DNA of 64,000 bases from JAGXQV01 sp964451375. GTDB taxonomy: Bacteria > Pseudomonadota > Gammaproteobacteria > Burkholderiales > Sulfuricellaceae. The notes below the pieces were generated by a model. It searched no databases. It was not told the origin of the DNA and saw only the letters and a program-made list of their open reading frames with translations. Of this stretch, positions 25,956 through 33,863 are shown piece after piece (positions within the stretch are counted from its first letter, which is position 1; every line of letters starts with the position of its first letter). The translations under genes and the position numbers were made by a program. The stretch lies in assembly GCA_964451375.1 (NCBI GenBank), contig CAYVIN010000008.1:1-64000 (forward strand). The letters are read 5' to 3'.

Positions 25956-27704
25956 TCACGACTGGTCGGGCAGGCGGAAGCGGAACCACGCCCCCTGGCC
26001 TTCGCCGGACTCCACCCAGATACGCCCGTGGTGGCGCTCGACGGCTTTGCGGCAGATCGCCAGACCGATCCCGGTGCCTTCATACTGACCACGTCCGTGC
26101 AGACGTTTGAAAGGCAGAAATATCTGCTCGGCATACTCGGGGTTGATGCCGATGCCATTGTCGCGCACCCCGAGTATCCAGGCATCCTTGTCGCGCTGCG
26201 CATCAAGATGGATGCGTGGCGAATTTTCGTTGTATTTTATGGCGTTACTGATGAGGTTCTGGTATAGCTGGGTAAGCAACGTCGCATCGCCCATCACTTC
26301 CGGCAGCGGATCGCGAGTCACCACCGCGCCTTTTTCCGCAATCCGCAACACCAGGGTTTCCAGCGCGGCGTTCACCACGTCTTCGAGGTTGAGCCGCACC
26401 GGGGTAATCTCGCGATTGCCGGCGCGCGACAGGGCGAGCAGGTCTTCCACCAGCATCCTCATACGCGCCGCCGCCTCGGAGATGAACTGCAAATCCTTGG
26501 CGGCGCGTTCCGGCAGATTGCCGCCCAAATCACGCTCCAGCCATTCGCTGAAAATCACCAGTTTGCGCAGTGGCTCCTGCAAATCGTGACTGGTTACGTA
26601 GGTGAATTCGTTGAGTTCGGCATTAAGCTGGGAAAGTTTGTTCATTTGCCGGGACAATTCCTCGTCAAAACGGGAACGGGCTTCATCCCCTTTTATGACG
26701 TTATCCATCAAGGTTCCCAAGGCCCGCGCAACCTTGCTCAATTCGTCGCCTACCCCCCCATCCGCCGCCTCAAGGTGGCCTTCGATGTCCCCGACTATCT
26801 CGCGGCGTTCGGCAAACAGGCGGGTTGCACTATTGAGCGCGGCGGCGCGCCGCGTCACTCCGGTCAACCAGCGCCCCAGCACCAGAAGCAGAAACACGCT
26901 AAGCAGGAAATACAGGAGCAGACTGGCTGCGGCGACTTCGTTGAAAGTGATGGGCCGCTCGACGCGCTGCCGAATCACCAGCGCCAGTTCCGGGCCGGTT
27001 TCCCGCTCCCACGGCACGGCGTATTGCTCGTAGCGTATTTCGCCGAGAAGCTGCGCGCCCCGGAGGCTGGCGTCAACATTTTCCCGCGCCCCTTCGCCCA
27101 GCGAGGTGGCCGCCAGTACACCTTGCCAGACCAGAAACAGATCGGTGTCGGGAAACACGTTGCCGTACAACAACGCATTGTTGAGCGGCTTGAACAGCAG
27201 CAGCCAGCCCATTCCCGACTTGCCCAGCCAGACCGGTTGCCGATACACCCGATAGAGGGCGCGGCGCGGCGCGTCGAAATACCATCCGGCGTACCCTTTC
27301 ATTTCCAGGCTGGCCGGCATGAACTGACTGTGCGGGCCGTGGCGAAACACCGCCGCGCCGTTGCGCCCAGTAATCATGATGTCGCTGAATAGCGGGTTGC
27401 CGCTTTGCGCGGTGAAATAGCTGCCCAGCAGCATCTGCCGGTTGGCCTCGTCTTCCAGAATGCGCATGAATTCGATGCGCGCCTTGACCAGCACGGCTTC
27501 GCGTTCCCAACTGGTTTCCAGTTGACGGATGCGCGTCAGGTAATGAAGCGACGTGCCTTCCTTCTTGAGCCCGATGGTTTTTTCGGTGGTGGCGTTGTAA
27601 AACCATACCCCGGCAATCAGCGTCAGGAGCATCGCCGCACCCAGCGCCAGGGATAACCGGAGCGCCGCCTGACGGCGCAGGGAGGCGTGTTGTTCCGGCA
27701 TCAT
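25956..27704 (-). CDS. Membrane sensor histidine kinase
   Basis: A 582-residue kinase. Helix 1 is about 16-36, an unassigned periplasmic sensor about 37-265, helix 2 about 268-290, then a HAMP-like linker and coiled coil. HisKA has the phytochrome-type box TSHDLQEPLRKL, and HATPase has GVRDNGIGI and GTGIGLAICRK. No receiver is attached. The kinase core is closely similar to that of the upstream CHASE/PAS kinase, which suggests duplication with exchange of sensors. Start 27704 is the first of two adjacent ATG codons; the long frame upstream is antisense-like and lacks a membrane signal. Confidence 0.9.
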   Translation of the reverse strand: MMPEQHASLRRQAALRLSLALGAAMLLTLIAGVWFYNATTEKTIGLKKEGTSLHYLTRIRQLETSWEREAVLVKARIEFMRILEDEANRQMLLGSYFTAQSGNPLFSDIMITGRNGAAVFRHGPHSQFMPASLEMKGYAGWYFDAPRRALYRVYRQPVWLGKSGMGWLLLFKPLNNALLYGNVFPDTDLFLVWQGVLAATSLGEGARENVDASLRGAQLLGEIRYEQYAVPWERETGPELALVIRQRVERPITFNEVAAASLLLYFLLSVFLLLVLGRWLTGVTRRAAALNSATRLFAERREIVGDIEGHLEAADGGVGDELSKVARALGTLMDNVIKGDEARSRFDEELSRQMNKLSQLNAELNEFTYVTSHDLQEPLRKLVIFSEWLERDLGGNLPERAAKDLQFISEAAARMRMLVEDLLALSRAGNREITPVRLNLEDVVNAALETLVLRIAEKGAVVTRDPLPEVMGDATLLTQLYQNLISNAIKYNENSPRIHLDAQRDKDAWILGVRDNGIGINPEYAEQIFLPFKRLHGRGQYEGTGIGLAICRKAVERHHGRIWVESGEGQGAWFRFRLPDQS

Positions 27705-27729
27705 GGCGCGTTTTCCCGTGTAAACAACG

Positions 27730-30700
27730 TCATTCGTTACCCCGCGCATTTCCCAAAGTAAAGCGGAAATACGCGCCCTGGCCTTCTTCGGACTCCACCC
27801 ACAGAGCGCCGCGATGGCGCTCCACCACCTTGCGGCAGATCGCCAGACCGATTCCCGAACCTTCATATTGGGCGCGTCCGTGTAAGCGTTTGAAAGGCTG
27901 GAAAATCTGCGCCGCATACTGCGGATTGATACCGATACCGTTGTCGCGCACTCCGAATACCGTTTCGCCGTTAATTTGTTCGACGGTGATGTGGATTTCG
28001 GGCGGATGGTTGTTGACGAACTTGAGCGCGTTGCCGATCAGATTTTGGTAAAGCTGGGCAAGCAGCGTGGCGTCGCCCGTCACCTCCGGCAACGGCGCGC
28101 AATGTATCGTTGCGCCGCTTTCCCGGATGCGCATTTCGAGGGATTCCAGCGCCGTCGCCACGATTTCGTCGAGTTTTACCACTTCGCGCACCATCGAAAA
28201 TTTTCCGGCGCGCGACAGGCTCAACAAATCGCGGATCAGGCGCTGCATCCGGGTGGCGGCATCGACGATGAATTCCACGTCTTTCTCCGCGCGGGGCGGC
28301 AAAACCTCCCCCAAATCCTTGCGCAACAAATCGCTGAAGGCGATCAGCTTACGCACCGGCTCCTGCAGATCATGGCTGGCGACATGAGTAAATTCATCGA
28401 GTTCGGCGTTCATCCGCGCCAGTTCCGCCATATGGTGATTGAGGTCTTCCTCGGCAAGTTTGCGCTGGGTGATGTCCTGGAATGACAGCGCCACACCATT
28501 GACTTTCTTGTTTTCGATAATCGCCGACGCCACCATGCTGACCGGGAATGTCATGCCGAACGCGTTGACAAACCTGGCCTCATCCATCTGCATTGCTCGT
28601 CCGTTGAGCTGCACGGTGCGCAACGGGCATTTCTGCGGATCGCGCTCGCCGTCCTCCCCCTCGCAGCAGCCATGCACCACGTCGCACACCGTCCTGCCGA
28701 TCAGTTCGTTCTCGCGCCAGCCCAGCATTTTTTCGGCTTCGGGATTGACGAAGGTAATCGCCAGGTCGTTGTCCACACCAATCACGCCTTCGCCCAGCGC
28801 GTTAATCACCGAACGGCTCAATTCGTTGGCGCGCGCCATGGTAATGGCCTGTGCCAACATCTTGCGCTCGGTGATGTCGGTGGCGATGCCGATGTAGCCG
28901 TTGATCCGATCCCGCCGGTCGCGCAAGGCGGTAATCGACAGCAATACCGGGAAGCGGCTGCCGTCCTTGCGGATATACGTCCATTCGCGTTCATCCGCCT
29001 CGCTCTGACTGGCTTTGGCGGTCATCACCTGGAATCCCGGCGAGATTTCGCGCCCCAGTTCGCGGCTCAATTCAGCGGCGCGCTCTGTCACTTCCCCCAC
29101 ATCGTGGATCAGCGCCGGGGTGTGTTTGCCTACCACTTCCGCCGCCGTATATCCGAGCATCCGTTCGGCGGCGCGGTTGAAGGTGCGGATGGTTCCACCC
29201 ACCTCAGTCGAAATAATCGAATAATTGGTGTTGTCGAGGATGGCGCGCAGGCGCAATTCACTATTGCGCAAGGCATCCATGCTCAACTTCTGTTCGGTGA
29301 TATCTACCGAAATCCCAAGCACATGCACTTTGCCGTCGGGCTGCGGCAAAGGACGTTTGACTGTCTGGAGCCAGCGCACCTCGCCGTTGGGGCGGGTGAA
29401 TGACTCGTTGAGCACGACTTCCTCGCCGGTGCGGAGCACCTCTTGGTCAATCTGCTCGAAAACCGCTGTCTCCTCGTCATGAAGATGAACTTCGATGTCG
29501 CGTCTGCGGATCAACCATTCGCGGGGTATCCCGAACAAGTCCTCGACCGCCTTGTTGACCAGAACAAAGCGCCCCTCCCCATCCTTGACGAAAATCAGGT
29601 TGGGATCGGTATCCACTACTTGCTGGATAAAACGTCGCTGCTGCTCCAACTCGCGCTCAATGTTCTTCATCTCGCCGATATCGAAGGAAAAGCCCAGCAA
29701 CATCGGTTCGCCGCTATCCGGCAAATGGATCATCTTCTTGCCGGCCAGCAGAGTTTTTTCGACACCGTTGCGCAGCAGTTTTTCCTCACGCACCACCAAT
29801 CCGCCCTGCGCCCGCACCGCATCGTCATAGTCACGCAAAGTCTGCGCAACGTCCTCCGGGAACAGGTCGAAATCGGTTTTGCCGAGCACCTGCTCTTTGG
29901 TCAATCCCAGGGTGCGCAAGGTTTCGTCGTTAACCAGGGTCAGGCGGCCCTCGCTGTCCTTGAGCAACACGTTTACCGGCAAGGCATCCAGCACCTGGGA
30001 AAACAGCGATTCCTGGCGGGTAACCTCGTCCATCACGCTGCGCCGCTGATGCACCAGCACCAGCACCAACGCATACACCAACATTGTCACCATCAGGCCG
30101 CCGGTCAGCACCAGCCACTCAACGCGGCTCCCCGGATCGGACTGGCCCGCCTCGCGACCGAAAAAAAACACCCAGTTGCGCCCCGCCAACTCGATATTTT
30201 CGCGCTGCTGGATTTTCAGGGTGTTATGCGGCGTAGCGCCGCGTAAATCGACTTCGCCAGCCACCGCATGGAGTAGATTGTCGCGGCTCGGCGAGTTAGG
30301 TTTGGCGGCTACCGCGCCGCCGTCGTACAACTCGAAAAACAACTCGCTGAGTATCCCCGCGCCGAGCAATCCCCGGAACATCTCGTCCACATTGATCCGC
30401 ACAGCGACGAAACCTTCCAGCAGACGGCGGCGCTCCGCCACACTCGTCGGCGGTTCCCCCCCCTGGTAAACCGGCAGGACAATAATCAGATTGGGACGGC
30501 TATCCGCTTCCTGCGGCCCCCGCAATCTGCCGCTCATCGCCGCGTTGCCGCTGTCGCGGCTGAATTCCAGAATATGGCGGGTATCGGGATCAACGCCCCG
30601 GTCAAACCCCATCAGATTGCCATGAGGGTCGTCCGGCTCGATAAAATCCACCGGGAAATATTCGTCGCGCACCCCCGCCGGGGTAATCGCAAAATCCGGC

Positions 30701-31095
30701 CAGGGCCGCCCGCGCCGCGCCGCTTCGTCGCGCACCGACCTTTCAAAACGCGCCTTGTCGGCATGGGAAACATGGCGGATAAAACCGAAGGAAACGATGC
30801 CCGGATAACGCTTCTCCAGCGTCAGGGTAGAGGCGTAGTTTTTCCATTCCTGGCGGGTAACCCGCTCGGAAGCGGCAAACAGACCGCGCGCACCGTAGAG
30901 AAAATTGACGTAGACATCGAAACGCTGGCGCACGATTTGCAGCGTATCGTTCATATGGATCGTGAAAATCCGCCGCGAGTCTTCTTCCTCGCGTTGTGCG
31001 GCCATGCGCCAGGACGCGGCGGTCAGCACCAGCCCGGCGATCAACACCAGCCAGGCCAGCCGCGAATGTCCCTTACCCTGAGCAGTTTTTGTCAT
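27730..31095 (-). CDS. CHASE domain histidine kinase with several PAS domains
   Basis: A 1121-residue membrane kinase. Helix 1 is about 13-29, a CHASE domain about 60-290 (YPGIVSFGFIRHV, FPVDFIEP, DPDTRHILEFSRDSG), helix 2 about 325-348. Four PAS/PAC units follow (about 365-485, 490-610, 620-750, 755-880), then HisKA with ASHDLQEPVRK and HATPase with GVRDNGIGINP and GSGIGLAICRK. CHASE domains bind small extracellular ligands. ATG 31095 has GGAGG 8 bases upstream. It heads a minus-strand run: kinase, kinase, receiver, cyclase, lolC. Confidence 0.93.
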   Translation of the reverse strand: MTKTAQGKGHSRLAWLVLIAGLVLTAASWRMAAQREEEDSRRIFTIHMNDTLQIVRQRFDVYVNFLYGARGLFAASERVTRQEWKNYASTLTLEKRYPGIVSFGFIRHVSHADKARFERSVRDEAARRGRPWPDFAITPAGVRDEYFPVDFIEPDDPHGNLMGFDRGVDPDTRHILEFSRDSGNAAMSGRLRGPQEADSRPNLIIVLPVYQGGEPPTSVAERRRLLEGFVAVRINVDEMFRGLLGAGILSELFFELYDGGAVAAKPNSPSRDNLLHAVAGEVDLRGATPHNTLKIQQRENIELAGRNWVFFFGREAGQSDPGSRVEWLVLTGGLMVTMLVYALVLVLVHQRRSVMDEVTRQESLFSQVLDALPVNVLLKDSEGRLTLVNDETLRTLGLTKEQVLGKTDFDLFPEDVAQTLRDYDDAVRAQGGLVVREEKLLRNGVEKTLLAGKKMIHLPDSGEPMLLGFSFDIGEMKNIERELEQQRRFIQQVVDTDPNLIFVKDGEGRFVLVNKAVEDLFGIPREWLIRRRDIEVHLHDEETAVFEQIDQEVLRTGEEVVLNESFTRPNGEVRWLQTVKRPLPQPDGKVHVLGISVDITEQKLSMDALRNSELRLRAILDNTNYSIISTEVGGTIRTFNRAAERMLGYTAAEVVGKHTPALIHDVGEVTERAAELSRELGREISPGFQVMTAKASQSEADEREWTYIRKDGSRFPVLLSITALRDRRDRINGYIGIATDITERKMLAQAITMARANELSRSVINALGEGVIGVDNDLAITFVNPEAEKMLGWRENELIGRTVCDVVHGCCEGEDGERDPQKCPLRTVQLNGRAMQMDEARFVNAFGMTFPVSMVASAIIENKKVNGVALSFQDITQRKLAEEDLNHHMAELARMNAELDEFTHVASHDLQEPVRKLIAFSDLLRKDLGEVLPPRAEKDVEFIVDAATRMQRLIRDLLSLSRAGKFSMVREVVKLDEIVATALESLEMRIRESGATIHCAPLPEVTGDATLLAQLYQNLIGNALKFVNNHPPEIHITVEQINGETVFGVRDNGIGINPQYAAQIFQPFKRLHGRAQYEGSGIGLAICRKVVERHRGALWVESEEGQGAYFRFTLGNARGNE

Positions 31096-31535
31096 TTTTA
31101 TGCCCTCCACCTCCGGGTGCTCTTGCGCAGCTCGCGCAATCCCCGCCATTAGAAACATGACTGGCCTACATCGTCAACAATCCGCGTATGAAAAACCACG
31201 TAAATCCGGGCATCCGCAGATAGTATAGGAAAACAGTCAACAAATAGCCAAGGAGTATTTCCTCATCCGCGCCAATGTCCTCCGGGCCTTCCGGTTTCCG
31301 GCTCCGCCCCACATCCAACCGCCCCCCCGGAAAGCCGCGCCCTTCCTTGCTCTCAGCCAATGTCGCCATCCCACGGGCGTAGCAGCGGAAGTGACTACTA
31401 ACATAAGCAAAAGCAGTGTTTGGTTTTGAATGTTTAGTGTTTAGTGGAGGAATGCGCTTCGCGACCGATCCCACGCCCTTCATCCTTCATCTATTATTTT
31501 GGCCCTTGCGGGTCGGCGTGGTTTAATCCCCTGCC
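31096..31535. other. Intergenic region between divergent genes
   Basis: The gap separates the CHASE kinase (minus) from the phosphoglycerate-mutase-like gene (plus), so it should hold both promoters, though I see no convincing sigma-70 or sigma-54 pair. It contains half of a palindromic repeat (31405-31465). A minus-strand open frame in it lacks recognisable features and overlaps the repeat. Confidence 0.5.
31405..31465. repeat. Heptamer-armed palindromic repeat, copy 2 (left half only)
   Basis: It matches the left arm and core start of the copies at 15077 and 32507: AAGCAAAAGCAGTG, GGTTTTGAATG, TTTAGTG heptamers, then GGAATGCGCTTCGCG. The right arm is missing, so it is a truncated copy. Confidence 0.75.
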
Positions 31536-32438
31536 ATGTATTGCCGCCTGCTGCTTCCCCGCCTCCCTGCCGCCGACCTGCCCACCTTGCGCCTCATCGG
31601 GGCGCGCGGTCAGCGCCTGGCCGCTCCCCCGGAGGAGGCGGAAGCCTGGTTGTGCGCAGCTTTCGGCATCCCCCGCCAAAACGACTGGCCGGTCGCGCCG
31701 TGGTCTTTGCTCGGCGAAGGTATCGACCCCGGCGACGCCTATTGGTTGTGCGCCGACCCGGTCAACCTGCGTCTGATGCGCAACCACCTGATCCTCTTCG
31801 GCGGGCCGCAACTGGCGGTCAGCGCCGACGAGGCGCAACACTGGCGCGACGCGCTGGAACAACATTTCGCGACTGACGGCCTGAGTTTTCTCGCCCCTCA
31901 TCCGCACCGCTGGTACCTCCGCCTGGCCGACCGGCAAGGCCCGCACACCCACTCGCTGACGCAGGTGCTGGGCCGCGAAATCCGCCCCTTCCTCCCGCAA
32001 GGCCCGGTTTGGCTCAAGCTGCTCAACGAAATCCAGATGCTGCTCCATGCCGATCCGCGCAACACGGCGCGCGAAGAACAAGGCCGGGCGACGGTCAACA
32101 GCGTCTGGTTATGGGGCGGCGGAATACGCCTGGAGATGCCCCATGCGCCGTGTCCAGTCATCTATGCCGACGCCCCGCTGGCCAAGGGGCTGGCGAACGC
32201 CACAGCGGCGACGCTGCGCGCGCTGCCGGCAAACGCCGACGAATGCCTGTCCAGCGACGCGGACTGCCTTATCGTCGCCACCGGGCAAACCCCGGATACC
32301 CTCGAACAACGTTGGCTGCTCCCCTTGAAAAACGCCTTGGCCAAGGGACGAATCAAAAAACTCGAAGTTATTGCGCCGGGTAATCAAAGCGTGGAAATCT
32401 CCCGCCTCGACTTATGGAAATTCTGGCGCAACGGCTGA
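31536..32438 (+). CDS. Conserved betaproteobacterial protein, phosphoglycerate-mutase-like
   Basis: A 300-residue cytoplasmic protein. It has the conserved block VNSVWLWGGGI near residue 190 and a C-terminal half resembling part of cofactor-independent phosphoglycerate mutase-like proteins, under which homologues are often labelled. Catalytic metal residues of a true mutase are not evident, so the activity is doubtful. From memory, homologues in related bacteria commonly stand next to recJ; here recJ is 20 kb away, beyond a block of sensor genes. ATG 31536 has no strong ribosome site. Confidence 0.7.
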   Translation: MYCRLLLPRLPAADLPTLRLIGARGQRLAAPPEEAEAWLCAAFGIPRQNDWPVAPWSLLGEGIDPGDAYWLCADPVNLRLMRNHLILFGGPQLAVSADEAQHWRDALEQHFATDGLSFLAPHPHRWYLRLADRQGPHTHSLTQVLGREIRPFLPQGPVWLKLLNEIQMLLHADPRNTAREEQGRATVNSVWLWGGGIRLEMPHAPCPVIYADAPLAKGLANATAATLRALPANADECLSSDADCLIVATGQTPDTLEQRWLLPLKNALAKGRIKKLEVIAPGNQSVEISRLDLWKFWRNG

Positions 32439-32506
32439 ATAGCGGCGTTCCCGTCGCAACAAAATTTGCGCCGACCTGCCCTGCTCATTACAATCGGGCT
32501 GGTAAT

Positions 32507-32618
32507 AAGTAAAAGCAGTTTTTAGTTTTGAATGTTGAGTGTTGAGTTATGGAATGCGCTTCGCGCGGCGAGCTCAACTAAGCACTAAACACCAAGCATT
32601 CAAAACTGTTTTTCACTT
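32507..32618. repeat. Heptamer-armed palindromic repeat, copy 3
   Basis: The left arm AAGTAAAAGCAGTTTTTAGT is nearly identical to copy 1, the core is GGAATGCGCTTCGCGCGGCG, and the right arm has ACTAAGC/ACTAAAC heptamers and ends CAAAACTG...TTCACTT. The core is about 30 bases shorter than in copy 1. It lies just before the FIST gene. Confidence 0.85.
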
Positions 32619-32657
32619 AAATCCCTCTTCCTGCAATCGCCATTGGAGATACCCAAA

Positions 32658-33773
32658 ATGAAAACAAGCCAATTTCTGTGGACACCCGCAACCGGCTGGG
32701 CGCGAACCGATCCCGCGTTTGCCGACGCCGATCTGGTGCTGGCCTTCGCCGATGCCGAGCATTTCCGCGAAGCGGCTTGTTTTGACGAACTAAAATCGCG
32801 TTTTCCGAAAGCCCATATTGTTGGCTGCTCGTCCTCCGGCAGCGTCTTCGACACCAGCCTCAACGACGGCGACATCGTCGCCACCGCCATCCGTTTCGAG
32901 CAAGGCTCGATCAAAATGGTGGTCAGCGACATCCAGCCCGGCGAAAACGTCGAAGGGCTGGCTGCCCAGTTGGCGGAAAAACTCCACAGCGACACTCTGC
33001 GCCATGTGTTTGTGTTGTCCGACGGGCTCACCGTCAACGGCAGCGATCTGGCGAAAGGCTTCAACCGCTCCGGTATCGCCGTTACCGGCGGATTGGCGGG
33101 CGACGGAACCCGCTTCGGCAAAACCTGGGTAATGGCCGACGCTCCCGCCAAATCGGGACGTATCGCGGCAATCGGGTTTTACGGAGAACTCATGGTTAAA
33201 AGCGGCTGCTTTGCCGGATGGCAGGAATTCGGCGCGGAGCGGGTGGTCACCAAATCCGCCGCCAATGTCGTTTACGAAATCGACGGACAACCGGCGTTGG
33301 CGTTGTACAAAAAATATCTCGGCGACCTGGCCGCCGAACTGCCCGGCAGCGGTTTGCGTTTTCCCTTGAGCGTACAGGCCGACAAAAACGCCAAACCCAT
33401 CATCCGCACCCTGCTGGCCATCGACGAAGACGCGCAAAGCCTGACTTTCGCCGGCGACGTGCCGCAAGGTTACCTATGCAAATTGATGAAAACCAACCTC
33501 GACAACCTCATTGACAGCGCAGGCCTGGCCGCTGCCGCCGCCAAGCCCGGCAATCCCAGAGCAAACGGGCTGTGCCTGGTGGTCAGTTGTGTGGGCCGCC
33601 GCCTGGTGCTCGGTCAGTTGGTCGAGGAAGAACTGGAAATCGTCCGCGACAACCTCGGCGACCATACCGCCATCACGGGTTTCTACTCGTACGGCGAACT
33701 GGCCCCGTTCAGCGACATTCTGCAATGCCAGTTACACAATCAGACGATGACGCTGACCACCATCTACGAATAA
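32658..33773 (+). CDS. FIST domain sensory protein
   Basis: A 371-residue cytoplasmic protein. FIST_N (about 25-215) includes AHIVGCSSSGSVFD, FVLSDGLTVNGSDLAKG and VTGGLAGDGTRFGKTWV; FIST_C (about 225-360) includes NGLCLVVSCVGRRLVLG and ITGFYSYGELAPF. FIST domains are proposed to bind small ligands such as amino acids and to feed kinases, chemoreceptors or c-di-GMP enzymes. ATG 32658 is preferred over TTG 32643 because GGAGA precedes it by 7 bases. The next gene is a PAS hybrid kinase without any membrane segment, its likely partner. Confidence 0.93.
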   Translation: MKTSQFLWTPATGWARTDPAFADADLVLAFADAEHFREAACFDELKSRFPKAHIVGCSSSGSVFDTSLNDGDIVATAIRFEQGSIKMVVSDIQPGENVEGLAAQLAEKLHSDTLRHVFVLSDGLTVNGSDLAKGFNRSGIAVTGGLAGDGTRFGKTWVMADAPAKSGRIAAIGFYGELMVKSGCFAGWQEFGAERVVTKSAANVVYEIDGQPALALYKKYLGDLAAELPGSGLRFPLSVQADKNAKPIIRTLLAIDEDAQSLTFAGDVPQGYLCKLMKTNLDNLIDSAGLAAAAAKPGNPRANGLCLVVSCVGRRLVLGQLVEEELEIVRDNLGDHTAITGFYSYGELAPFSDILQCQLHNQTMTLTTIYE

Positions 33774-33830
33774 TAAGCCGTGTTTGGCGCTGGATGGACG
33801 CGTCACCCTATGCGCGCCCCGGCGCCCGCC

Positions 33831-33863
33831 ATTAAACACTAAACACTAAGCACTAAACACTAA
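33831..33863. repeat. Heptamer repeat abutting a start codon (right-arm fragment, copy 4)
   Basis: About five CACTAAA/CACTAAG heptamers run directly up to ATG 33864. They match the right arm of the palindromic family at 15077 and 32507, without the remaining element. No Shine-Dalgarno sequence is left between the repeat and the start codon. Confidence 0.8.

Noticed and set aside
31166..31483. Minus-strand open frame of 105 codons in an intergenic gap
   Set aside because: It overlaps a repeat fragment and shows no family signature or ribosome site; kept as non-coding.
33831..33863. Short regular repeats considered as a CRISPR array
   Set aside because: The units are 7 bases with no spacers; they belong to the palindromic repeat arm.
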